From Mycobacterium sp. ITM-2016-00316 (GTDB taxonomy: Bacteria > Actinomycetota > Actinomycetes > Mycobacteriales > Mycobacteriaceae), in the NCBI RefSeq assembly GCF_002968335.2, contig NZ_CP134398.1:1116001-1180000 (forward strand): 64,000 nt of DNA. The letters are read 5' to 3'. Under the pieces are notes generated by a model. It made no database searches and was not told the origin of the DNA. It saw nothing but the letters and a program-made list of their open reading frames with translations. A program made the translations under genes and the position numbers. Of the stretch, positions 8,637 through 15,716 are shown piece after piece (the first letter of the stretch is position 1; every line of letters begins with the position of its first letter).

Positions 8637-9365
8637 GTGCCGATCGGTGTCATCTGCGCGATACCCCAAGAGCTGACGCATCTTCTCGATCAGCTCGACG
8701 TCGAGCGCCGGGTCCAGATCGCCGGCACCGAGTTCGCCTGCGGGCTGATCGACGATGTACCGGTGGTGCTTGTCGGAGCAGGTATGGGAAAGGTGAACGC
8801 CGCGCTGGTCACCTCGTTGTTGGTGGACCGCTTCGGCTGCTCGTCGGTGTTGTTCTCCGGCGTCGCGGGCGGCTTGGATCCGGGACTGGCGATCGGTGAC
8901 ATCGTGATCGCCGACCGGGTGGTGCAGATCGACGCGGGCACGATCGCCGGTGAGAGGCTGTCGGTGTATCAGGCCGGCCATGTCGAGTCGATCAATCCCA
9001 CCGCAGAACTCGGGTACTCGGTGGACCCGGTGTTGATGGAGCGCGTGCGGTTGACCTTCTCCGGATTCGCATTACCGGGGGCCGCACGGCTGGTGTACGG
9101 GTTGGTGCTCACCGGGGACCAGTACCTGCACTGCGAGGTGACCAGGCAGCGTCTCTACCGCGAACACGGCGGTCGTGCCATCGAGATGGAAGGTGGTGCG
9201 GTCGCGCAGGTGTGCGAGCGTTTCTCGGTGCCGTGGTTGATCGTGCGGGCGCTGTCCGATCTGGCCGGAAGCGACGCACTGCAGGACTTCGCCGCCTTCG
9301 CCGAGCAGGTCGCCGGATCGTCGGCCGCGGTGGTGCGCCGGTTGTTGCCCCAGCTGCATCGATGA
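8637..9365 (+). CDS. 5'-methylthioadenosine/S-adenosylhomocysteine nucleosidase family protein
   Basis: The 242-residue protein belongs to the MtnN/purine phosphorylase fold (GVAGGLDPGLAIGDIVIAD, EMEGGAVAQVCE, RALSDLAG). The Glu in EMEG and the Asp in RALSD match the substrate-binding and catalytic residues of MTA/SAH nucleosidases. Known MtnN enzymes also cleave 5'-deoxyadenosine, which forms when adenosylcobalamin enzymes are inactivated. In this island that is an attractive role, but it is an inference. It starts with GTG three nt after glpK, so the two genes are cotranscribed. Confidence 0.8.
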   Translation: MPIGVICAIPQELTHLLDQLDVERRVQIAGTEFACGLIDDVPVVLVGAGMGKVNAALVTSLLVDRFGCSSVLFSGVAGGLDPGLAIGDIVIADRVVQIDAGTIAGERLSVYQAGHVESINPTAELGYSVDPVLMERVRLTFSGFALPGAARLVYGLVLTGDQYLHCEVTRQRLYREHGGRAIEMEGGAVAQVCERFSVPWLIVRALSDLAGSDALQDFAAFAEQVAGSSAAVVRRLLPQLHR

Positions 9366-9383
9366 AAGCCGGGCGGGTGCCGG

Positions 9384-9782
9384 CTACAGCGCCGCGACGC
9401 CCGCCTCGGCCACCGCGATATCCTGCTCGACGCTGCCTGCACTGACCCCGATGGCGCCGACCACCACGCCGTCCTGCTCCAGCAGCAGTCCGCCGCCGAA
9501 GATGACCAACCCTCCGGAGAGTTGTTCTAGGCCATAGAGTTCGGCGCCGGGCTGGACCAGCCCCATCAATGCGCTCGTGGGTGCGTTCATCAGGATCGAC
9601 GTCCGCGCCTTGCGTGTCGAGATATCGATGCTGGCCTTGATCGCCCCGTCCATTCGGGCGAACGCCACCAGATGCCCGCCGTCGTCGACCACGGCGATGT
9701 TCATCGGCTGGCCGATCTCACCGGCCTTGACGATCGCGGCATCGACGATGGCCTGCGCCTTGGTCAGGGGGAGCGATGTCAT
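9384..9782 (-). CDS. GlcG/HbpS-family (DUF336) protein, similar to the PduO C-terminal domain
   Basis: This 132-residue single-domain protein has the DUF336 signature (IAVVDDGGHLVAFARMDGA, STRKARTSILM, GGGLLLEQDGVVVGAIGVS). Family members include heme-binding HbpS and the C-terminal domain of PduO. In Salmonella this domain is fused to the adenosyltransferase. Here it stands alone on the opposite strand, one gene away from the adenosyltransferase. Possible roles are heme or corrinoid binding or oxidative protection; none is shown by the sequence. Confidence 0.75.
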   Translation of the reverse strand: MTSLPLTKAQAIVDAAIVKAGEIGQPMNIAVVDDGGHLVAFARMDGAIKASIDISTRKARTSILMNAPTSALMGLVQPGAELYGLEQLSGGLVIFGGGLLLEQDGVVVGAIGVSAGSVEQDIAVAEAGVAAL

Positions 9783-10044
9783 GGAGGACCCTTTCGGCTG
9801 GATGCAGCGGCGTGTGCTTCGGCCACGTCTGCAGTGGCCCCGAGTGCAGGCGCGATGTTAATGCCTCGAAGCCGTGCGTCGCGGCGATTCGTCGGGGTGG
9901 CCGCCGGACCCTAGCCAAAAGCACAGCCCAATGGACAGTAAAGCGGTTGGGACGCAGCAATAGTGATCACAAGATCGGCCGCCGGCGCCGCAGACTTCAG
10001 TTGTCAGTATCGGTGCAGTGCACACGTCAGGAGGATCGCGGCCA
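9783..10044. other. Divergent intergenic region, GlcG-like gene / glpF
   Basis: This 262-bp region must hold divergent promoters for the GlcG-like gene and glpF. It has a strong AGGAGGA ribosome-binding site at 10028-10034. I did not find the TGCAAC-N5-TGCAAC repeat here. Confidence 0.5.
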
Positions 10045-10755
10045 GTGTCGAACATCGACATCTTCGTCTGGGAGTTCATCGGGACGGCGATTCTCTGCCT
10101 CATCGGAAACGGGGCGGTCGCGGCCGTCGTGCTGAAGAACTCGTTCTCGCACGGTGGTGGCGGTGATTGGGTGGTCATCGTGCTCGGCTGGGGCTTCGCG
10201 GTGTTCACCGCGGCCAGCATTGCCAGCCCCTCCGGTGCGCACATCAATCCCGCGGTCACCCTCGCGGTCGCCATGTCGGGTGACATCGCATGGTCGACGG
10301 TGCCGGTCTACTGGGCCGCGCAGCTGTCCGGTGGATTCATCGGCGCGGTACTCGGTTGGGCCGCCTTCAAACTCCAGTACGACAACAACGACGACAACAG
10401 CGGGACCCGCGGCATCTTCTGCACTTCCCCGGCCATCCGTGGGATCCCGTGGAACCTCGTCACCGAGGTCATCGCGACGTTCGTGCTGATCTTCTGGATC
10501 ATGACCAACCCGGACATCAACAGCGGCCTGGGGTACGGGGCGGTGACCTTCGTGATCATGGCGATCGGATTCGGTCTCGGTGGCCCGACCGGCTATGCGA
10601 TCAACCCGGCCCGCGACCTGGGCCCCCGGCTGGCCTACGCGATCCTGCCGATCAAGGGCAAAGCCGACGCCGGGTGGGGTTACGCCTGGGTGCCGATCGT
10701 CGGACCGCTTCTCGGCTCCGCTGCCGCCGCCGGCTTGGCGCTCGCACTCATCTAG
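10045..10755 (+). CDS. glpF: Glycerol uptake facilitator (aquaglyceroporin)
   Basis: This 236-residue MIP-family channel has six hydrophobic segments and the two pore motifs GAHINPAVTLA and YAINPARDLGPRL. The Asp following the second NPAR is characteristic of glycerol-conducting members. The start is GTG 10045, preceded by AGGAGGA; an earlier GTG at 10018 lies before this site. It is followed after 18 nt by the adenosyltransferase gene. It should admit glycerol or other small polyols passively to glycerol kinase and to the dehydratase. Confidence 0.92.
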   Translation: MSNIDIFVWEFIGTAILCLIGNGAVAAVVLKNSFSHGGGGDWVVIVLGWGFAVFTAASIASPSGAHINPAVTLAVAMSGDIAWSTVPVYWAAQLSGGFIGAVLGWAAFKLQYDNNDDNSGTRGIFCTSPAIRGIPWNLVTEVIATFVLIFWIMTNPDINSGLGYGAVTFVIMAIGFGLGGPTGYAINPARDLGPRLAYAILPIKGKADAGWGYAWVPIVGPLLGSAAAAGLALALI

Positions 10756-10773
10756 ACGGGTGGATTGCAGACA

Positions 10774-11343
10774 ATGGCAGTGCATTTGACACGCATCTAC
10801 ACCAGAACCGGTGATGCCGGCACCACCGCGCTCGGCGACATGTCACGAGTGCCCAAGGCCGATGCGCGTGTCGGCGCCTACGCCGACTGTGACGAGACGA
10901 ACGCCGTCATCGGGGTCGCCATCGCCTGCGGCGGCGCAAGCGAGCGCACGCGCACAGTACTGCAACACATCCAGAACGATCTGTTCGATGTGGGTGCGGA
11001 TCTGTGCACCCCCATCGTCGACGACCCGGAGTACCCTCCGCTGCGGGTCACCGACGAGCAGGTGAGTCGCCTGGAATCGTGGTGCGACGAATTCAATGCG
11101 GACCTGCCCAAGCTCGCCAGCTTCATCCTGCCGGGAGGCAGCACGGCGTCGGCGTACCTGCATCAGGCCCGCACGGTGGCTCGGCGCGCCGAGCGTAGCG
11201 GGTGGATTCTGGCCGGGTCCGCTCCGGTCAACGAGTGCGCGTTGCGCTATCTGAACAGGCTCTCGGATCTGCTCTTCATTCTGGCCAGGGTCGAGAATCC
11301 GGGAGGGGATGTGCTGTGGCGTCCCGGCGGCGATCGTGGTTGA
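10774..11343 (+). CDS. ATP:cob(I)alamin adenosyltransferase, PduO/MMAB type
   Basis: The 189-residue protein carries the PduO-type ATP site (TRTGDAGTTALGD, residues 9-21), the Arg-rich helix RTVARRAERSGW and the C-terminal NRLSDLLFILAR motif. It transfers adenosyl from ATP to cob(I)alamin, making the cofactor for the diol dehydratase and ethanolamine lyase in this island. It follows glpF closely and probably shares its promoter. ATG 10774 is preferred over the TTG at 10765 because the family starts shortly before IYTRTGD. Confidence 0.9.
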   Translation: MAVHLTRIYTRTGDAGTTALGDMSRVPKADARVGAYADCDETNAVIGVAIACGGASERTRTVLQHIQNDLFDVGADLCTPIVDDPEYPPLRVTDEQVSRLESWCDEFNADLPKLASFILPGGSTASAYLHQARTVARRAERSGWILAGSAPVNECALRYLNRLSDLLFILARVENPGGDVLWRPGGDRG

Positions 11344-11436
11344 CAGCGAAATCCTTTGGCAGCAGCCATATCGCATGATCACTCTGAGGGCGGCGGCGGA
11401 CTGGGTGGGCGTCCCGGTGAGCGTCGTCGCCGCGGT

Positions 11437-12003
11437 TCAGGGCTGAGAGCCTCCACCAGCGCCCCGCAGGTGCGCCATCGGCATCGGCACCACCGCGCCG
11501 TTGGGAACCGACATGCCGTCGCCCCAGTGCGCGGTCTCGGCGGTACGGGCGGCCAACATATCCAGCAGCGCGCACACGATATCGCCGTGCGTCACCACGG
11601 CTGAGTCAGCCCCGAGGCCGGCCAGTGCGGTGAGCGCCTCGGCCACCCGCGGCCTGGGATCCTCGAGCCTTTGCGGTGTGCGGGAGCCGATCGGGGCGGG
11701 CCCGGGGGTGGCGAGCCAGTCGCGCTCGCGCAACCGGGGGTCGACGATGACCGGTACCTCCAGGACGGTGGCCATTGCCGCGGCGGTCTGGCGGGTCCGC
11801 ACCGCATCCGAGGTCACGATCTGGCCGATGTCGCGGTGCCGCAAGGAAAAGCCGGCGGCGTAGGCCTGCTCGATACCTTTTGCCGTCAACGGCGGGTGAG
11901 CGATCTGTCGCTGCATGAGGCCCCTTGCGTTCCAGGTGGACTCGCCATGGCGGATCACCCAGATCCGGCGCCCGGGTGTGCGTGCCGAACCGAGCAGTCG
12001 CAT
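11437..12003 (-). CDS. Histidine phosphatase family protein, CobC-like (putative alpha-ribazole phosphatase)
   Basis: This 188-residue phosphoglycerate-mutase-fold enzyme has the catalytic RHGEST motif near residue 18, an Arg in VRTRQTAAAM, the acid Glu in LRERDW and the second His in VVTHGD. It is the last gene of a luxR-bluB-cobA operon; its ATG overlaps the cobA stop as TGATG. Beside bluB, the likely role is CobC, which dephosphorylates alpha-ribazole-5'-phosphate in lower-ligand assembly. Another phosphatase role is possible. Confidence 0.72.
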   Translation of the reverse strand: MRLLGSARTPGRRIWVIRHGESTWNARGLMQRQIAHPPLTAKGIEQAYAAGFSLRHRDIGQIVTSDAVRTRQTAAAMATVLEVPVIVDPRLRERDWLATPGPAPIGSRTPQRLEDPRPRVAEALTALAGLGADSAVVTHGDIVCALLDMLAARTAETAHWGDGMSVPNGAVVPMPMAHLRGAGGGSQP

Positions 12004-13166
12004 CAGACGCTCGATCGTTGCGCCTGCCGGAGTGTGGAGGTGCCGGGCACGAAGCCCGCGACCGCGCCGATCACCGTCGTGGCCGGCGGTCCGATACCGG
12101 CGTCTCGCGCCAGGCCGGCGATAGTGCTTACCGTGCCGCGGATTTCGAGTTGGCTGGACAGGCTGCCGTCCGCAACGACGGCGGCCGGGGTGTCCGGATG
12201 CAGTCCGGCGTCGACGAGCGTCCGGGTGATGGCCGCGAGGTTGGCGACCGCCATCATCAACACCAGCGTGGTGTTGGCGCGCGCCAGCGCCGCGTAGTCG
12301 ATGGTGCATTCCGGATGCCCGGGTGGGACGTGGCCAGACACCACGGTGAATCCCTGGGTGAGACCCCGATGGGTGACCGGGATCAGCGCGGATGCCGGAG
12401 CCGCTATCGCGGAGCTGACGCCGGGGATCACCTCCACGGGCACACCGGCCCGCACGCAGCAGTCCAGCTCCTCGCCGCCGCGGCCGAACACGAATCCGTC
12501 ACCGCCCTTGAGCCGCACCACGACCTGCCCGGCCTGGGCGCGAGAGATCAAGGCGCAGTTGATCTCGCTCTGCTCGGTGCGGCGGCCGCCGGGAATCTTG
12601 GAGACATCGATGATGTCGGCGTACGGTGCCAGCCGGCGCAGCACTCCGACGGGGGCGAGACGGTCGGTGACGACGACATCTGCGCCCACGATCGCGTCGC
12701 GGCCGGCGATGGTGAGCAGGCGCGGGTCACCGGGCCCGCCGCCGACCAAGATGACGCGTCCACCGGCGCGGTGACCATTCTTCGGACTCGGCGGATCGGG
12801 GTCCACCGAACACAGCACCGCGCGCCGCTGGGCTTCCTCGGCGATCCTGCGATTCTGCGTGTGGTCACCTGTGAGAGCGAAAACCAAGGTGACCGAGTCG
12901 AAGTCCCCGGACTGAATTCCGCGGTGGGCGACGGTGGCCAACCCGCGGGCCGCCAGGTCGCACAGGTAGGCGGTGGGTTGCTCGCTGATGACCGTCACGA
13001 TCGCACCGGCATCGAGCATGGCCGCTGCGGTGGCCATCGCTCGCGGTGTCGCACCGGCAATGGTGACCCGCTGACCGCGCACTGCCAGATCGACGGAAAC
13101 GGCCGGTGGCAGATCGACAGGCTTTGGGGGAGAGTGCGTTCGGTGCTTTCCGTGGTCTGCGGTCAT
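12003..13166 (-). CDS. cobA: Uroporphyrinogen-III C-methyltransferase with N-terminal siroheme-synthase-like domain
   Basis: The 387-residue protein has an N-terminal Rossmann-like domain (about residues 28-115) resembling precorrin-2 dehydrogenase. A complete SUMT domain follows (ILVGGGPGDPRLLTIAGRDAI, VVRLKGGDGFVFGRGGEE, VEVIPGVSSAIAAPASA, PVTHRG). It methylates uroporphyrinogen III to precorrin-2, the entry step to cobalamin and siroheme. The N-terminal domain has AGATPR where NAD-binding homologues have a Gly-rich loop, so its dehydrogenase activity is doubtful. It overlaps bluB upstream (ATGA) and the phosphatase gene downstream. Confidence 0.87.
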   Translation of the reverse strand: MTADHGKHRTHSPPKPVDLPPAVSVDLAVRGQRVTIAGATPRAMATAAAMLDAGAIVTVISEQPTAYLCDLAARGLATVAHRGIQSGDFDSVTLVFALTGDHTQNRRIAEEAQRRAVLCSVDPDPPSPKNGHRAGGRVILVGGGPGDPRLLTIAGRDAIVGADVVVTDRLAPVGVLRRLAPYADIIDVSKIPGGRRTEQSEINCALISRAQAGQVVVRLKGGDGFVFGRGGEELDCCVRAGVPVEVIPGVSSAIAAPASALIPVTHRGLTQGFTVVSGHVPPGHPECTIDYAALARANTTLVLMMAVANLAAITRTLVDAGLHPDTPAAVVADGSLSSQLEIRGTVSTIAGLARDAGIGPPATTVIGAVAGFVPGTSTLRQAQRSSV

Positions 13167-13807
13167 GACCTGCTTCCGTAGAGCTCGCGGTGGACGACCT
13201 TCGACAGCGGTCGGCGGTCTTGCCAACCATGCCGTTCCAGGTCGGGGATCTGCTGTAGGGCGGTCACCGGTCCGAGGCACAGCCACGCGATCGGCCGGAC
13301 GGGATCCGGGATGCCGAGGAGCCCACGCAGGTACTCCTCGCGAAAGAAGGACACCCATCCGACGCCGAGTCCTTCGGCAGTGGCGGCCAGCCAGAGGTTC
13401 TCGATCGCCAGGCACACCGAGTACAGACCGGCATCCGGGCTGGCATGTCTGCCGAGCACCGCGGTCCCGCCGCGCGCGTCATCGTAGGTGACCACGATGC
13501 TGACGGTGGACTCGCGGATCCCCTCGATCTTGATCCGGTCGAACGTCCCGGCTCGCTCGGGCGGCAGGCTGTCGTGGAAGCGTTGCCGCTCACCCAGCAC
13601 ATGGGCGTGGAACGCCGCCTTGGTCAGTGGGTTCTCGATGATCACGAAGTCCCACGGCTGGCTCATTCCGACGCTGGGCGCGGTATGGGCGGCCTGCAGT
13701 ATCCGGGTCAGCACCGCGTCGTCGACGGCCGCTCCGGTGAACTCCGCGCGGACATCGCGCCGACGGCGGATCACGTCATACAGTGCGGTCGCGGGCACCG
13801 TCGTCAC
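13163..13807 (-). CDS. bluB: 5,6-dimethylbenzimidazole synthase BluB
   Basis: This 214-residue flavin-dependent nitroreductase-fold protein has BluB signatures: RRDVRAEFTG near the N-terminus, APSVGMSQPWDFVII, FDRIKIEGIRES and YSVCLAIENLWLAATAEGLGVGWVSF. BluB converts reduced FMN and O2 to 5,6-dimethylbenzimidazole, the lower ligand of B12, so this pathway step is aerobic. The GTG start overlaps the luxR stop and its own stop overlaps the cobA start, giving a tight luxR-bluB-cobA-phosphatase operon. Confidence 0.88.
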   Translation of the reverse strand: MTTVPATALYDVIRRRRDVRAEFTGAAVDDAVLTRILQAAHTAPSVGMSQPWDFVIIENPLTKAAFHAHVLGERQRFHDSLPPERAGTFDRIKIEGIRESTVSIVVTYDDARGGTAVLGRHASPDAGLYSVCLAIENLWLAATAEGLGVGWVSFFREEYLRGLLGIPDPVRPIAWLCLGPVTALQQIPDLERHGWQDRRPLSKVVHRELYGSRS

Positions 13808-14556
13808 GGGTGCATCTGCCGGCTCTGGCCGCGCAGCGCGACCGAGATCAGCGCCGCGCGTTTGTGCACTCCGAGCTTCTTCATGATGTTCTGCAGGTGA
13901 AACTTGACGGTGGCTTCCGAGACGAACAACTGGGCGGCGATCGTCCGGTTGTCGAGGCCCTCGATGAGCAGGTCGAGGACCTCGCGTTCGCGGGCGGTGA
14001 GCACCGCAACGAGATCGTCGCGAAAATCCTTACGGGGACATCGCAGTTCGGCGATCACGGCGTTGACGCTGTGACTGTCGAGCGCGGATTGGCCGTTGAT
14101 GACGCGATTGAACGTCGTGCGCAATTCGGTGGCCGTCGAACGCCGATCCACCAGGGCGTCGGCGCCGGCGCGCAGCAGGTCCAACGTGTTGGCCCCCTCG
14201 TCTTGGCTGTCCATCACGACGACCACCCGCGGCGTGACGTCCAGTTCCGCCAGCAAATCCGACAACACCAACGTGCGGTCCATTCCGAGCACGAGTAGTT
14301 CCGGGCGCAGCTCCCGGACGCGCTCGGCGAGCCCTTCGCCGTAGCGCAGGTCGCCGACGAACCGGATTCTCTCGATATGCGAGACCACGTGCACGAGTCC
14401 GTGGCGGAGAAGTTCGTCGTTGGCGACGATCGTGGTGCGGAGACTGGACGGATATCCCAAAAATGGCTGCTGGTAGTCAATTTGGGGTATCCGGGCAATC
14501 TCGGGGCGAGGCCTGAAGGTTGGCGTCTGGGCGTATCCGGTTGGTGACAAACTCAT
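13804..14556 (-). CDS. LuxR/NarL-family regulator with atypical receiver domain
   Basis: This 250-residue protein has a C-terminal LuxR helix-turn-helix (LTAREREVLDLLIEGLDNRTIAAQLFVSEATVKFHLQNI) at about residues 176-240. Its N-terminal domain is laid out like a receiver (about residues 40-160). The strand that normally ends in the phosphoacceptor Asp reads ELLVLGMDRTL, with Gly at the expected position, so phosphorylation-independent signalling is likely. ATG 14556 is used; the frame is open upstream but would run through the operator. It heads the bluB-cobA operon. A TGCAAC direct repeat lies in its own promoter, so autoregulation and control of the island are plausible. Confidence 0.82.
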   Translation of the reverse strand: MSLSPTGYAQTPTFRPRPEIARIPQIDYQQPFLGYPSSLRTTIVANDELLRHGLVHVVSHIERIRFVGDLRYGEGLAERVRELRPELLVLGMDRTLVLSDLLAELDVTPRVVVVMDSQDEGANTLDLLRAGADALVDRRSTATELRTTFNRVINGQSALDSHSVNAVIAELRCPRKDFRDDLVAVLTAREREVLDLLIEGLDNRTIAAQLFVSEATVKFHLQNIMKKLGVHKRAALISVALRGQSRQMHP

Positions 14557-14587
14557 GGTTGACTCCGTCCTGCCATATGGCGGGCGA

Positions 14588-14621
14588 ATGGTAGCTCCGG
14601 CACCGTTGCACCGAGGTTGCA
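14588..14621 (-). promoter_or_regulatory. Direct-repeat operator and -10-like box of the luxR-bluB-cobA operon
   Basis: On the minus strand TGCAAC (14621-14616), CTCGG, TGCAAC (14610-14605) is followed after 11 nt by TACCAT (14593-14588). The 18 nt from the first T are identical to those upstream of the dehydratase operon. The luxR ATG lies about 30 nt beyond the hexamer. Confidence 0.68.
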
Positions 14622-14662
14622 ATATGACCGACCAGTCACCGGGCGGGGTGGTGTGACCGGCG

Positions 14663-15358
14663 CTACCGGGAGATCACGCAGTCGCCACAGAGCCCCGCGC
14701 CGGGCACTTTGTAGAAGAGGCAGCAACTGTGCCTGGTGAAGTTGTCGCGGTCCAGCCGGCCCGCATCGGTCAGTGGCGTGTCGGCCAGCAGCGCCGCGAC
14801 CAGTGCGCGCCCGGCGCGCTCGTGCTCGGGGTGCGTCAGCGCCAGGACGGTCACCGCGCCGTTTGCTGCAGATGCCAAGTTGCCGGTGCTGACCAGCGGG
14901 GACAACGCCGCAACGCCCCGCAGGGTCAGGTTCAGCGGGTCGAACAATGTCGGTAATGACGCCGCAATTCCGCGTGCCGCGGATTCGGTATCGCGCACAG
15001 CCCGAATTCCGATATCTCCCACGGAGAACACCGGCGCGTGATTCTGGGCGCTGAAGAACACCTTGTCCGGAGTGAGCACCGGGATCGCCTGACGGCACAG
15101 CGCTCCCGCGATCATCGGCGACAGCAGTCGGGCGGCCACCCCGAGTTGGAACGACGACGCGGCCACCCGGGCCTCGACGGTGTCGACGGGGACCCGTACC
15201 GATGTGGCGATGGCCGTTCGGGTGGCTTCGACGAACCGGGTCACCACCTCCGGGGTCGCCAGGTGGGGGTACCGCATCGCACCGGGTGCAACCGGGGGCA
15301 GCGCGAAGTAGCCGCCCATGCGGGACAGCTCCTCCAGGACATCGGTGGCGGTGCTCAT
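14663..15358 (-). CDS. FhuF-like (2Fe-2S) protein
   Basis: This 231-residue protein ends in a Cys cluster, CCLFYKVPGAGLCGDC, matching the C-C-x10-C-x2-C pattern of the FhuF C-terminal [2Fe-2S] site. FhuF proteins are ferric-siderophore reductases. Here the gene lies between two B12-related operons with no siderophore genes nearby. That raises the possibility of an electron-donating role, for example to corrinoids, but this is inference. The start is ATG 15358; the frame continues upstream only through intergenic sequence. No membrane segment is seen. Confidence 0.7.
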   Translation of the reverse strand: MSTATDVLEELSRMGGYFALPPVAPGAMRYPHLATPEVVTRFVEATRTAIATSVRVPVDTVEARVAASSFQLGVAARLLSPMIAGALCRQAIPVLTPDKVFFSAQNHAPVFSVGDIGIRAVRDTESAARGIAASLPTLFDPLNLTLRGVAALSPLVSTGNLASAANGAVTVLALTHPEHERAGRALVAALLADTPLTDAGRLDRDNFTRHSCCLFYKVPGAGLCGDCVISR

Positions 15359-15604
15359 CACCGTCTGACGGTAGTCACCGGGCACGGCCGGGACTACCTG
15401 CCTTTCCGGCGGGGCAGGCCGAAAACTGGCCAGACGGCTAGGTGCACCGGATGCTGCGGGTGACCACATCGACGTCCGTGAACCTGCCCGACCGGCAGCC
15501 GAATCGGCGATCAACGGCCAGTTCCGAGGGGTTGAGGTGGTGCACGGCGGGCGTGTGTGACCGCGTTCGGCGGCGCCGACGTGCTGTGACGCCGCCGCGG
15601 AGCG

Positions 15605-15638
15605 TGCAACCTCGGTGCAACGTGACGACCGCCACAAT
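15605..15638 (+). promoter_or_regulatory. Direct-repeat operator and -10-like box of the diol dehydratase operon
   Basis: TGCAAC (15605-15610), CTCGG, TGCAAC (15616-15621), an 11-nt gap and CACAAT (15633-15638) reproduce the layout found upstream of the aldehyde dehydrogenase and luxR operons. Confidence 0.68.
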
Positions 15639-15645
15639 GTGAACA

Positions 15646-15697
15646 CGTGACGGCGCCCCGTCACGCGGATGACATCCCGGGCGGGCTGTGCCCGCCC
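15646..15697 (+). promoter_or_regulatory. Tandem leader hairpins before the dehydratase genes
   Basis: Hairpin 1 has arms CGTGACG (15646-15652) and CGTCACG (15659-15665). Hairpin 2 has GGGCGGGC (15679-15686) and GCCCGCCC (15690-15697) around a 3-nt loop. Hairpin 2 ends seven nt before the CTGGAG ribosome-binding site, so it could affect mRNA stability or translation. Confidence 0.5.
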
Positions 15698-15716
15698 CGA
15701 ATCTCTGGAGCAGTGC

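Larger units (their letters stand above)
15359..15716. other. Intergenic control region between the FhuF-like gene and the dehydratase operon
   Basis: This 358-bp divergent region has no convincing gene. It contains the TGCAAC direct-repeat operator (15605-15621), a -10-like box, and two short perfect hairpins in the presumed dehydratase leader (15646-15665 and 15679-15697). Nothing recognisable was seen in 15359-15600 apart from a 6-bp hairpin at 15397-15418. Confidence 0.6.
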
